The notes: generated by a model from the letters alone, not told the origin. 64,000 nt of DNA from Trichoplax adhaerens (GCF_000150275.1 NW_002060950.1:316679-380678), one strand, 5' to 3'. Shown: positions 13,058 to 26,200, counted from the first letter of the stretch. A program made the numbers and translations.

Positions 13058-15213
13058 ATGTTGTGGAATAAGGCTACTACGCGTATTCTCTTAAGGCTGA
13101 CGCCATTAAACACTTTGTGCAATAAAAGTGGAGACTTACCTCGGTGCTGGATGGTACCAATAACTGCCAGTAGACAACTTCATGCTTCAGGTTGGTGATC
13201 GTTCTTTGCAATCAAGTTGAAATCGATACTGTTGATCTATTTTCTAAGCTATGCCACTGTTTTATGCATGATATTGGTAGGGTTACAGTCTACTTACTTA
13301 ATTGTATTTGCTATACTTCCATCGCCGTTAAATTGGAATGGTGTTCAGTTTTGCATTAATTGTTGCAGCTATTGGTAGTATTCATACAGATGCTACACGA
13401 GTAATGTATCTGCATGATAAATTGTGCATTTCTATTGTACAAGTTACATCAATCACTAGCACCTTGGATCAATTTAAACGGATTGCAATTGAATTTAATA
13501 CATACGGAACAAGTACTTTACTGTTTATGCACAGAGTAACAATTTTGACTTTAAATTCTCTAAATGATTCATACACTCATAGTACTACAAGTCAATATAA
13601 GGCTTTTTACAAAAATAGCCTCACGTTTAGTATTTCGTGTATCAATCGTTACAATTCGTTGGTCTACCATAATAATAAATAAATAATCAAGCAAACTGGG
13701 TGATGATAAACAACGTAAAGGGCTACCGTGCTAGTAGATACCTATCGATAAATATATAGCTGTAAGCTCAGTGAATATCCAAGCATTTTCACTTAGTTGC
13801 TTGTAACATTACTCTATGTTCTATCAATGCACAAGCAAAGGAGAAAAATTAAAGTCAAGAGTATGAGATAATTAAGATTGCTTGATTGATGTTCTATTCG
13901 CTATTCAAGAGCCACTATAGTGTGAGGATAAGATCTGATCTAAATAATCTAATTTAGCTTATTTCTGTTATCTGTGGATTCTTCCAGTTATTTTAATGTT
14001 TGTATGCGCTCATAGCTTATGCTGATTTTAATTTTATATTCCATCTTAAGCAATTTTTTCGGCCGGGCCTACTAGAGCTAGAAGACTAAAGCCTGAAGAG
14101 GTAAAAATTAACAACGACGTCTTGTGATATCTTTTAATAGCAAATTAATTAACTGACGAATTAGCTAGATAAAATCGATCACACCAATATTCTACTAGCA
14201 TGGATTAATGATATGTTCAAATCAAACACTTTTGAAATTATTCAATTCTCGTGCAGCTGCGTCCTATCAAAAACAAAGTAGATGAAGATGGAAATCCACT
14301 TCCTTGTGCGCTGTGTAAAATCAAGATAGACTACAAAGTAAGCAACATTTTTAGATTAACGAATAAGTTTGAACCATAAAGTTTAATTTATACATAGTAT
14401 ACGAATGTATTCACTATATTTTATGTATACAACCTTATTATTATCGTTACCGTAATATCGTTGTAACCCGGTAGTAAAAGTAGTCTTGAAAGAATGAGCA
14501 GTAGCCCCGTTATGTATTGCTACAGGCTTTCACTTGTGTATAGAAAATCAGCTCAACATTCTATTATTTTTAATCCATGATTATCTTTGCTATTTACCCA
14601 TGTCAGAATGTCAGGTTACTTTCTCAATTCATATCCAATGATACTGGAATGATCTATGGCCGTAGGATTACTGGTATCTATTTTAAATATAACTTTATTA
14701 TTTATAAGTGTTGATATAATAATAACTCAGAACGATGCATACGTATATTCAGTCCTAATTCTACGCTACTCTTGTGTATCATGGCTATAGTTTCTGGAGT
14801 GTTAATAACTGCTACAGTTTAACTACTACTCAATGATAGCATGATTTCTAAGCAATTGTGTCTGCGTAAGTCTTATCATCGCAGAGAGATTATACTAATT
14901 CCTGCTTAAATCTACTATTATTCTTAGGACTTTGTGGTCATAAACAGAAAGAACTTACAAAAGCGATAAGACGAGCTAGGACGATGGGTAAAGCAATTAA
15001 TTTTATGTTCCTTTATTCAGGCTTTATTTACAAGATCTTATATAGATGCAATTTGTAGACATGCTATACTGCACATATGGGTATATATATATATACCACA
15101 TGCATACATCAGATTTTGAGCTAAATTTATATTGTATCATTTTTTAATCAACAGGATTTATGCCGTACACGTACAAGTACCCTGAATATTTAAATGATCC
15201 AAAACCATTTTAG
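13058..15213 (+). CDS. MRPS18C: Mitochondrial small ribosomal subunit protein bS18 (MRPS18C-like)
   Basis: Component of the mitochondrial small ribosomal subunit. Exons: 13058-13190, 14051-14100, 14257-14337, 14607-14673, 14928-14987, 15155-15213; all GT-AG and in phase, 149 residues (human 142). The first exon encodes a basic, hydroxylated leader without acidic residues early on (MLWNKATTRILLRLTPLNTL), as expected for a mitochondrial presequence. The bS18 core follows: PCALCKIKIDYK, then LLSQFISNDTGMIYGRRITG, then GLCGHKQKELTKAIRRARTM and GFMPYTYKYPEYLNDP. The CxxC pair and the GLCG cysteine are conserved. An AATAAA signal lies at 15227-15232, just past the stop. The Abraxas-family gene ends convergently about 115 bp away. 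The first exon is the least certain, resting on phase and targeting features. Confidence 0.93.
13338..13682 (+). CDS. Possible intron-nested small ORF (114 codons), hypothetical
   Basis: An ATG-started open frame lying wholly inside the first intron of MRPS18C. The N-terminus (MVFSFALIVAAIGSIHTDA) looks like a signal peptide or signal anchor. The rest is rich in Ser, Thr and Tyr with no recognised motif. In AT-rich DNA a 114-codon frame is unusual but not rare enough to prove coding. It could be an alternative exon, a nested gene or chance. Confidence 0.2.
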   Translation: MVFSFALIVAAIGSIHTDATRVMYLHDKLCISIVQVTSITSTLDQFKRIAIEFNTYGTSTLLFMHRVTILTLNSLNDSYTHSTTSQYKAFYKNSLTFSISCINRYNSLVYHNNK

Positions 15214-15329
15214 TACAATCAATATAAATAAAATATCAATGATATCAACTATTTATAGTATCTGTGATAGTCGTTAGATAAAATTTGAAGAAAAATATTT
15301 ACACCAGGAAAAAGAAATAAAAAATTCAG

Positions 15330-17235
15330 CTAAACGGCACTATCTTCTTCGTCATTATCGCATTGTTCCTGAGTGCTAGAATCTAAAATAGTAGAATAAT
15401 AGGTTACATACTATACGCTAGTATCGATAGACATTAAAGCAGTTTCCAATTTTGATTGACCAACTACAGTAAATCAATCTTACCATCCAGGCTTTGGTTT
15501 ACATCGTACATCTCTATGAAATTATGGCTAGGTTCGTCACCAGTCTTTTCCTCTAGAGCTTCAATTTCTTTAATAAGTTGACTAATTTGGCTTTCTGATT
15601 GGGTCACGCTATCTCCTAAGCTCTTATACGCATAATGGAAATTACTATTAATTTAAATCAATGATAAAGGAACAACCACGATCATTGTGTTCAATAACAG
15701 CGAACGTTCGATATAATACCTTAAAATTCTCCAACATACTATCAAGCATCGCGTCAACCATTGCCACTTGGCTTAAGCTTCCGTTAACATCAAAAAAGTT
15801 GGGCCTTTTGTTTTTGATTAAATTATCAATTATATTCAGTTATCATTAGTATAATAATTCCAAGTATTCTTACAGTAGAACAAGAAATTGATGATTAAAG
15901 CATTACTTAAATTTAGACACAATCGTCTCGTAGACTGAATGTAAATTATCTCCCAACGGCGACATCATATTTGGATGTTTATATTCACAAACCGAAGTAG
16001 ATCGCAAGTTCATTACATCACAAGGAAGTGAAGTATAACAACTGTAGACGGTAAAAAAATTTTAATAGCGTTACACTACAGGAATCGTTTAACATTTCAC
16101 GGAATGCATAATTCATACTTTAGATTCGTATTCTGAGCGGCATAAAAGGCGTAATCAATGGAATGTGTAGAGTGTCCATCACTTGAACGATGGGTAAATA
16201 AAGCAAAAGCAAAATCTACCCGCAAGTGCAGTAGTGTAGATAACAAAGTAATCGATAAAGTTAAATTGCAGTAACTGTGACAGTAGCTACAAAGAAGTAT
16301 TACTGGATGAAAATGTCGGTATAAAATTACTTAATCAGATATTTACCGGTAGTATTGTGCTCATTGAATACTTTTAAGAGATTACGATGAACTTGTTTTT
16401 CCCTCATACTTATCTGCAGTGAAGTATTGCGACGAAATCGATACCAACCAACAATTGCCTATGATATTAAAGTACGGCAAAACAGAAGTTAGCAAAATAA
16501 TCAGACATTTTTATAACAATTATTACCTTATTTGTCATAACTAAATACGACTGCTTTAAATCTACGCTTTTAAAGTAATAGAGCGAATCGAAAATAAGGG
16601 AACCAAAATGTATAATTAACCTTCTTTGAGCAGTGACCAGCGAGTATTTTATCTATTATACTACACTCAGCTGTACCAGAACCATCATAGAAACTATAGA
16701 TAGAGCAATAATAAAATACTGTTACCATACATAAGTATAACTTCAGAATATCAACACATAACCTAACTTCAAGGTTCATACCATTTCTGAGTTTGACATG
16801 GAATAAATGACGTAATGTCTACAAAAAATTATAGTTAAAGTAATGATCAATTAATGCTGTATAATTATTTAGGCAGCAAACTTTAACTAAAATCATTAAT
16901 TCATATTTGAATGGTAAATCGGAACTAATCACGTCCACATAGCCAAAAATAATAGCTGCATAATAAACGACTGTGGAAGTTTCCGAATAATGAAATCTTC
17001 ACTCACAGATATTTCATATCTGGAATAAACCTATATCTATAGAATCCACGCCATAACTTTGGTAACATACTTTACTTAATTCTATTGGCTAGAAGGCTAA
17101 GTATTTAATTTATATAAAACTGCACATTTTTCACTCACGTGTAACATTTTGATATTCATCTACTTGGGTATCACTGTTATCGTTCAAACTACTGACTAGC
17201 AAATGATCCTTCTTGTTCCCTACAAGGAATCCTTC
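15330..17235 (-). CDS. ABRAXAS: Abraxas-family MPN-minus scaffold protein (ABRAXAS1/ABRAXAS2-like), 5' end unresolved
   Basis: Abraxas proteins are catalytically dead MPN-domain partners that scaffold the K63-specific deubiquitinase BRCC36 in the BRCA1-A or BRISC complexes. Exons found: 17139-17235, 17007-17019 (candidate microexon), 16621-16693, 16347-16458, 16119-16215, 15907-16041, 15720-15804, 15484-15622, 15330-15382. Phases agree throughout and give at least 267 residues. Family signatures in order: EGFLVGN, LFYDGSG, the highly diagnostic VGWYRFRRNTSLQISMREKQ, FAFALFTHRSSDGHSTHSIDY, PNFFDVNGSL, then a helical stretch (ISQLIKEIEALEEKTG). It ends in an acidic EEDSAV. There is no SPxF motif, which vertebrate ABRAXAS1 uses to bind BRCA1, so an ancestral or BRISC-type protein is more likely. 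The exon encoding the first ~25 residues was not identified upstream of 17235. Confidence 0.88.
17007..17019 (-). other. Candidate 13-nt microexon in the Abraxas-family gene
   Basis: The 97-nt exon upstream ends in phase 1 and the 73-nt exon downstream needs two carried bases, so an exon of length 1 mod 3 is required between them. ATATGAAATATCT is flanked by TTCCAG and GTGAGT on the minus strand. It supplies the missing phase and yields H-M-K-Y-L before FYDGSG, equivalent to the residues preceding LFSFY in human Abraxas proteins. Confidence 0.5.
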
Positions 17236-19224
17236 CTATTGATGGCAAAAATGAATAAACAGTTACACGGAGACATCTTTATAAATATAATCTCAAGTAA
17301 TATATATACAAGAGCAAATAGTATGCACCGAAACATTGAACCAGAAATAATTATAATCGACAGCCTATAAAACTATAGTGATGATATAAATGTTATAAAA
17401 ACAGATCAAGACCAAAATTTATCTACAATTTTGATTAATGATAATATTGCAGAGTTTTAAATTTCAGCTGTGGACACGAGGTGGCTATACTGATTGAGTA
17501 AACTTCGAAATTCTACAATTCATATCAACGGACTATATGGTCTTATTTGAAAACTTATCAACGATAGCCTATGCAACGTGCCCATCTTACCAAATTAACC
17601 TATTTCGAGTGATATACTTATAAATCAAACGCAATCAAGCAGATCTTTTAATAAGCAAGCTATTTACTTCGTATTCTAAGTAATCATTGATTATCAATGA
17701 GCTGTCAAGATTACGCAACCATAATCGAAGAAATAAAATGGACCTTTCTGTGCTGTGTGCAGCACTTTCTTATATATTTATAACTATGCTAATTCGTATT
17801 TGGAAAAATTCAGTCTTAGAAATAACTCTACTACATTTATCACAAATAATTAAAAATAATGTACAGTGTAATAACGATTACTTTATATCCGATGCAATAA
17901 AATTCAACCCATCAGCCCTAGTCATGTTCATCAGATTTGTATAAATTACTGTGACTAAGTGATAAGCTAATATACTGTACGTGAGACTATCTTGCTGTAG
18001 CCGGTATAGTTTCCTCTTGACTTAAGACCGTGAAGATATATCAGTTATACAGCATTCTACAACCTACAGTGTTACACACTAACGTCAAAAACGGAAGCGA
18101 TAGCATAAGTATACTGCAAAATCCGCTATGCGGATACTTGGTAATTAGTTGATTCAGTTTAGTAGTTAATTTAGACTTGAAAGATAGCACTACGATAGTT
18201 TACAATTTCCTGGCAAACGTAAACTGTAGTTTAAAATCAGTGCGTTACTCTCCACGATGAAGTGCTTCACGTTATGACCATATCTGCATGTCTACAGTAT
18301 AATAGCAATGGCCTAATATCAGTCTGTTATACGTAGAGTATATGATATCTGTCTACCCAAAGTAGCCAATTTGTATGCTATACGCGTTCATTGAAGCGAA
18401 GAATAATTTACATGGATGCAAAGGTACAACACTCCACTACAATTGTAGAGCTCTTCGTTATTGTTAATGCAACAGCTATCGTTACTGTAATAACTCCTTG
18501 ACCAATATAGAATACCCGTATGATGGAATTATAGAGTGGATCAACCTCACAACTCTATATTAAACATTCGACATCGAAGTAATCCATGCCTACATCATTC
18601 TTTGCTCGGTAACATCATATCAATATATCCCAAAAGTAAAATGACATCAAATCAGGAACATGCTGGCAAGCAGCAATAATTCATACCGTATCTCCATCGC
18701 TATTAGCCAATTCATGAAACAGTGATGCCAGTAAACATCCAGGCAACTCGACTGACTGCCGACTAACCTTGATCTTGCCTGCCGCCATTCGTTATACCAA
18801 GTTTTAGTATCGATGCAAACTAAATAAACGTTAAGACGGCGAGATAGGCAGGAATAGCCTCGACGTGATGGTAGCAAAGATACTTGTCCTGGATTACCGC
18901 AGCTTATAGTACTCTACTATGGTTGGAAGGCTTCTGCCTGAGCGGCTTAGTCTACCACCAGCCACCAACGATGCTTGTTCAATCGTTGGAGTCTTGAGTA
19001 GTGTCATCATGGCCCTGCTATACAGTTGCAGGTAGAACTTACTTTTACTAGCTAACCATACCAACATAAACTCTTGTTGGATACGCTATACTGTCACGGT
19101 TAGTCTGTAATGTGCATCGTTACTGTAGATTGCTGCTGGCTAGAAAAGCAGTTGGAAAAGACATCAACAAATCTTCATCGTTAATATTGATTGCAGAGAA
19201 TCCAGCCTTCAAATTCAATCCATC
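17236..19224. other. Divergent spacer upstream of Abraxas-family gene and ES1 copy 1
   Basis: It probably contains the unidentified first exon and promoter of the Abraxas-family gene and the promoter of ES1 copy 1. Open frames at 17687-17944 (+) and 18647-18877 (-) show no family signature and no convincing splice context. No strong repeat was noticed. Confidence 0.45.
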
Positions 19225-22200
19225 ATGAGTAATAATCCTCGAAGAGTAGCTGTGGTATGTTCATGATTTATGCTATAGCTCTTGCTACTAGAGTATCAGT
19301 AATAGTATAGTCTAGAAGCATGAATTTATAAATAGAAGCTTAATGAATGCAATCTGGCTTGCTTGGTTCCATCTGCTGTAGGCGATGATGATTACAGGCT
19401 AGCTCAGAACCTGCTCTCTGCAAAGTGAGCTGAGACAACGCTATTTTAATATCATAATTTCAAATTGAAGCACGTAATATGCTTACATGATCTTATTACC
19501 CAATCATGCAATAGGTACTTTGTGGATGTGGCCGTGGTGATGGAAGCGAAATCCATGAATCGTCCGCGTAAGCAATATACGTAATGTTACTTTGTAGAAG
19601 CTGCAGATGTAGAGATCAATATTATCTCAGCAATTTACTACTATATACCATTTAATTAACGATAAGGGATAGCGGTATACAGTTACTGTCGTAGTTTATA
19701 TCAAATCACCACTCATGTATCTTGCAATACGAAAGAAGAGACTTTCTACAATAGTTGCAATACTTAATAATAGCGTCTACATCGCGTACATAATTGCACA
19801 ATGCTGTAGGCTAAAGGATGCTGATCAAATTTGATGTTGGGCTCGTCCATCATCCTATTTCTATCATCTTATTCACTCTCTTTTCCTACTCAACTTATAA
19901 ACTGGCAATAGCATAAGTATATAGCTACTTCAATCACAACTATCAGTCAAACTCTTATGTATCTACAATTCTACATACCAGTATTGATTGTATGCAGCCT
20001 CTACTCTTCAGCTGTATGTTCACGCAGCAACAGTACGATCAATGCCTATGAGATATACTAACTTGATTTTATTGCATACCATTTTATAATCTATAATTTC
20101 AACAAAGATGGTACATTAGTAAGAGAAATTGAGTTGATTAGATTTGAATTACAACATGGATTATTATGAGTTAATGCTATTCAGAAATGAGCTAGAAGGC
20201 TTTTAGCCGGAATGTAATTGCTGATACATTGAGGCTTTGGTAGAATAAAGCTTCACAAAATTTTAAATTAAAAATAAAATATTTTAGTACTACCTAATTT
20301 CTTCATCATTAATATAATTAATAGGGTAATAATCAACCTAAGCCGTGCTGGTGCTGAAATTTCCATGTTTGCACCTAACATGGAACAGTATCATGTCATT
20401 GATCATCACGCCGGAACAGTCGACGAAGGCAAGGCGAGGTTGGTTTATAGATACATTGTATGAGTTGGACTCATGCTTCAGTCAAATAAAGTAATAATCG
20501 TGCTATGTAATTAGTATTATAGATCTGATAAGATTATGACAATTAACCATCCGTAATTGTCCATTTTTCGAATCCTGTACTAGTATAACGTATAAGCTTA
20601 ATTATGTAGTAGTATTTATCGCTATCATGGAATTATTCTGTCCATTTATAGAAATATGATGATAGAAGCTGCACGCATTGCACGCGGCGAAATATTTCCT
20701 CTCAATGACTTGGAACCAGAAAATTTTGATGCTATTATCTTTCCTGGTGGTGCTGGTGTCGGCAAAAATTTGTAAGATTTTATTACGCTTATTATTCCCT
20801 TCGTTTTGATCAAAACGAGCTACAAAAATCTTCAAGTACCGTCTTGGTATCTCCAAAACGTAATATTATACTTAATTAAACCCTTGAATTAACCATTATC
20901 CAAACAGGTGCAATTTTGCTACTAACAAGGAAGATTTTATGGTTCTTCCAGAAGTAGAAAAAATTATCAGAGCATTTCATAGGGCCAAAAAACCGTTAGG
21001 GTAAGTAAATCAATAATTGTGTTTCTACTTGGTAATGGGTACACCGGTAAGAGAAAAACCCGTTTAAGCATGTTTATACTGTATAGACTACATTATAAAA
21101 CTTGTAGTGAAGCTGCTAGATAAGTTATTGTTATCAACATGTTATGTGCTAGTGAATTAGACATATCTTAAAAATAATACCAAAATCTAGGGTTGTTAAC
21201 AATAATAGGTATAAATAAGTAATGTTTGCGATAATTCAAGTATGTTGATTTCAGCTTCGTAGAATATAATACCAATCATATAATTTTATTTTTAAACTAA
21301 GTTCTGTAAGTTTTGAATTATGTTTTTCGCAATTATCATGTTGTAAACAAGTTAGATAACGTATTTAAGCAGCTACGCTTTTCTATCATTGTTGTTGTTA
21401 GTCCTTCTTTTCTAAGATCTGCTGTTGTAGGGAGTTTTCCTTGTCTGTCAGAGCTTGTTGTACTTTTATGTACGTAGTATCTCAATCGATAGAGAACCAG
21501 TAATGAAATCTGCTATTCTAAAATTACCTGTGTGAACTGCACTTTAATTACAGTTAGTAGAATAGGTTTTGTTACAAGACTTAAACTATGCATTCTGTTT
21601 ACTTTGGAAATCATGGTATTCATCTCCTCTATTTATAAACGATAGCTGGTAGCTATGAATATCTTTTATGATATACAATCTAGATTCACTACGTGGGCTT
21701 TCTGTCGTAGTAATGCTTGGGTTTTATAACCTCTTAGGTTTGCAATCATCTAACTCAAAATCTGAGTTATTAAAATTGAGCAAATCTCTAAGTCACACAA
21801 GATCAGAATAGTATGAGTACACCGTTTCATCATTAGCAATCGTGAAATTACCTTATAAGCATAGTAGACGATTCTACTTCTTAATGCTACCGTACTTCAA
21901 TTACTACTGTAATTAGCTGAACTACTAAAGTCGTATATTAATCTACAACATTATCTTGGATACATCAAAATAGGTTTGTTTGCATTACCACTGTAATCGC
22001 CGCTAAGGTAAAACTGAATAAAATTCCTTACAATTTCATTGGCGTTTATTACTTCATTATTCTCTTTATTAAGTCTGATAATTACATAGATTTTCGGTGA
22101 ATTGGGATGTGAACTGACCATTGGCAACGATACACCGCAAAGTGGACGATGGCCACTTGCCTCTACTACGAAAATCCTCGAAAATTTGGGAGTAGTTCAT

Positions 22201-22466
22201 GTTAATAAAGATGTTACGGTAGAATTCTTACTCCTGCTTCCTCTTTTATCTACAGCTGCTAACTCAATTTAACATATAAAGCAAGCCTTATTGCAGTGAT
22301 CAAGTTAATTTTATACTTTTCAAAATATCTATATCAATAGGAAGCTCATGTTGACCAAAACAATAAGATCGTTACAACTCCTGCTTTCATGTGTGGCACA
22401 GCAAAATACCATGAAGTCTTTGATGGAATCTCAGAATTAGTGAAGAATGTCATGGAACTAGCTTGA
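19225..22466 (+). CDS. ES1/GATD3-like class I glutamine amidotransferase-fold protein, copy 1
   Basis: DJ-1/PfpI-superfamily ES1 protein (human GATD3, bacterial ElbB); the vertebrate protein is mitochondrial. Exons: 19225-19254, 19515-19567, 20325-20438, 20652-20771, 20908-21000, 21974-22007, 22090-22218, 22341-22466; all GT-AG, 232 residues. Signatures: [57 protein letters not shown], then [11 protein letters not shown] where the family usually has a CCIAP motif, then [21 protein letters not shown]. One of the two adjacent cysteines is replaced by Val and the second is kept. The first exon is short ([10 protein letters not shown]) with no presequence. Upstream in-frame sequence reaches a stop without another ATG, so this copy may be cytosolic unless an upstream exon exists. 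Introns lie at the same places as in copy 2 at 38897-41229. Confidence 0.93.
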
Positions 22467-23226
22467 AAATGATTAAATTACTCATCATCAGTAATTATTA
22501 TACACTGTAGCCTTCTAGCGGCTACAAATAACAAAATTGATAACACAATTGCTACTTATTAACACCGATTGAAATAAACTTTGATCGTTAAAATTTAGTT
22601 AGACAATGTTATTTGCTGTTAGCTAATTACTATTAGCCCTTTGTTCAATAGAGATCACATCTTATAGCCAGTGTACTTAAAATCCTGATAATTTCTGCAA
22701 TTCCGCAGCTTCTTGTAACTGGAGCTGCAAACAATAAATAGACTGAATCTAAAATTATGTTATGAATGTCAACGGCAAGCATGTTACTGGGTATCTCTAA
22801 ACCATATTGCGTCTGTAACAACGCCATATATTGCAAAGACTTTGTTTTATCGAATGTGAATATTTCGATTTGATATATAACATACCAAGCAAAGTAAGAT
22901 TGACCCGCTGAACAATACTAATTCTCTAGTACAATTAAAGCGCAGAGGTTGGTTATATGATCGAGATGTCATGTTCAATGTATTAGGTGTTATATTCACA
23001 GAAAAAAATCTGATATTCTTAATTAGTACAATACGTAAAATAATTAAAAAGAAACAGTCCTATCACAATTTCTGCAAAATTTTATTTAGCTACTTTAACA
23101 TATAATGCATATATATATTTCATTTATTGCGAAAAGAAACGAGTAGAACGTATCCTAAGGGGGTATTACTACAATATCTCATTTCCATATTTCTCATCCT
23201 TATAAAAATATATATTGAATAGCAAT
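22467..23226. other. Convergent spacer ES1 copy 1 / aminopeptidase
   Basis: AT-rich 3' flanks of both genes with no additional gene or repeat seen. The 63-codon frame at 22645-22836 (-) has no signature. Confidence 0.5.
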
Positions 23227-26200
23227 TTACAATTTTAATTCACGACAAATATTCCTGAACCAAGACTGAACTTGCTGTTGATGACGGTGAATCCAACGAA
23301 TTTTTAATCTTAATCTTTCGATTTCCATTTCTGCCAATCTTTTATAATTTTGAAGCCTTTTATTGTAACTAAAAAATAGTTCGACCTATAATGGAATCGA
23401 AAGTTTCTATAAAATTTTCTCATTACAGGGATAACTACGGTACTAATAAGGAAGCAATCTTTGTTTTAGTAAAATATGCAATTTTATTATTTAGGTCTCT
23501 CATATTAACAAATGATTATTATTGGTCTACCTACATTTTGAAGTTGCATCTCTGTTTTCATTTGACATATGGATAAAGAAATCAGCTTAGGCATACTAAA
23601 AATCTCTTTTCCATATCTAAGTATAATGTTAAACAGAATATCCTGTGATCATATATTCAATTAAGTTATACGAATACAAACATCTATATAGCAATTCCTG
23701 CGATAGGGAACTAAATTTGCTATTATTTCCCTGATTTAAAGCCAGTTAAAAATTTAATTTCAGTATTTACTGTTAAATCGCGTAATGAGTAGCTAACCTA
23801 TTATAAAATTGATCCCAGTGTGAAGTAATAAATTTCCATACTAAATCTGTGCCTACTGGATTTTTAGCAATAAGATCAAGAATTTGGACGGTCTGATCAG
23901 GTTTAACTTGTTTCTCATCCATAATTATTTCTAACAATCTGTGAATAAAATGTTTAAAAATTATTAAATTCAGACGCTGTTATACAGCAGTATTAATTAT
24001 TCACGCATATAATAGTCAAGAGATAATATTTTCGTCCTGCTTAATAAACTTCATATGATGAATAAATTTACACTGTAAGGCCTGCATATTGCATAAGGAT
24101 AGATTGTACTGTTAGGTATATAATGATACATAAATAATATTATTAACCTATCGAAATTTGAAATAACGTTAAAAATTAAGCACTACCACTTCTTAGTGAA
24201 ATTCTAAGGTAGCTGTATTGTCTATCACTACACTCTAATCAAAATTTAATCATCTAGATACAGTACTAGACCGCTTTAAACAATTTTATATTCATTACTT
24301 ATTAATTATGGCGTTATCCTGATAACTTGTAAATCTTTGTCGTAAGAATGCTAACCTTTCTTATAACTTCAATATACACGTAAATTAAAATATAAATAAG
24401 TCCTTTCCTATACTCTCCAACCATTGCTGATTACACTATCAGTACAACATAACTCTATAACCTACTGACCTTTTCAATAACTTTGGATTTTTTGATGCAG
24501 CTAATCCTTTCATGCACAATTTTTTGCTATGATCATCGTCAACTTCATAATATCTTTTCAATACTCTATTCCAATCATCCTCATCACCAATACTAACTCC
24601 AATTTCCACAATAGCGGGCACCAAATTCGGCGATAAACTATATAATATGGTAATTACATTATCATTTTAAGTCTTATACCCTAGCTAGTAGCTATAGCTA
24701 CACTATCAAAGTAGAAATTAAATTATTGCTTATGGTTTTCTGATTCTGTGACATAGCAAAACGGCAATATTTAAAGATACGAAGCTATCTCTCATGTAGG
24801 GTACGTTTAGTAACAACTACAACCCGTAAACGATTTTACTTATTTAATAGTACCTATAACCATGTAACCATCGCTGAAATGCTCTTTTAATTTGATAAAG
24901 TACCGGTTTATATTCAGCCCATGACGCCATGCGAAGTACAAGAACTTTCATCATACTGTTAAATTTACCCAGTAATAATAATTAATACAATCAATTTTAA
25001 TTAGTAAGCCCTTAATATATGGAATAAAAAATTTGAAAGAACTAACATTTTATTGATATCATATTCATCGACTTGATTATTTTGATAAAGGTTTGATCGT
25101 AGAAGATATAGGATAAATTTCTAATATTCAGTTGATATATTAATTGAAATAAGAATTAAGAGTACTAACACATTTTATTGCTGTTCGAAAATAAACTTTT
25201 AGCTTGCAAGACGATTCATGTCGAAATATGCTACTTATGATTCAATTTGATACTCCTTCAATCAATTCTAAGTGTAATAACATCATTTGACCCAATTATT
25301 ACCTTTGCTTTCTGCTTAAAAGGTTCATCAAGAATTGAAGCTAGAAACTTTAAACGCAATATGCCCATGTTGAATGCTTCATAATCATGTTCAGCAATCA
25401 GATAACGCGTCATATTTAAAAAAATCTCAATATTTAGCAGGTCCACCCTAAATTAGATATTCCAAATTTAACTATCATGAAAAAGGAAGTAATTTTAAAT
25501 GTAATTCTTATTTTAAGATCTTATTTATTTTACGTATTTATCTTCTACCTTGATAAATAATAAGAATCATCCAGCAGATTTGCTCTATCATGACTGCTAA
25601 AGTACTATTTTTAATAAAGTGAGATTGTACATCAATATATTGTTATTAGTAAATCTAGCGGACATCAAGATATTATCAAACATTAAAATTGCGTGAAACC
25701 GAAATCTAAAAAAATAATTTTATTTCCGCATATCGAATTATCTTATTTTATTTAATAACCATAAGAGCTAGATTGTCTATTTATTCAGATCTAAAACTAT
25801 TCCTGACGGATCTGTTGTTAGAGGTAGTACGATAATACCTGAGGCTGCTGCTGTAATAGATCAACAAACTTCTGCCAAAGATCTATCTCATAATTGATTC
25901 GATAAATGCCTGTACGATTACAATTTCCTTTAATCCAAGATGTAGATGGAGGTAAAGGAATCATCGCTAATTTGTATAAAAAGTGCAACGCATAGCTATC
26001 AGATATGATAGTACTTTTATGAAAGATAAAAAGTGACGAAATTACGTTTTGTCCTATTAAAAAATCTATTCTGTAATACTTACAACCATTCAAATCAATT
26101 AGTTTACGCTGAATAAAACCGTTTTCTGTCATATAGCAAAAGGGTATCAGCCATCTAGATCATTGTTTCAATATGAATTAGAGACTTTACAAGAAATATA

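Noticed and set aside
1..17235. Functional cluster of DNA-repair and ubiquitin genes (POLL, ZRANB1, CHMP3, Abraxas family)
   Set aside because: Eukaryotic neighbours are not operons, MRPS18C interrupts the set, and nothing in the sequence shows shared regulation; probably coincidental.
20602..20856. 84-codon minus-strand ORF
   Set aside because: Antisense to the ES1 copy 1 exon 20652-20771.
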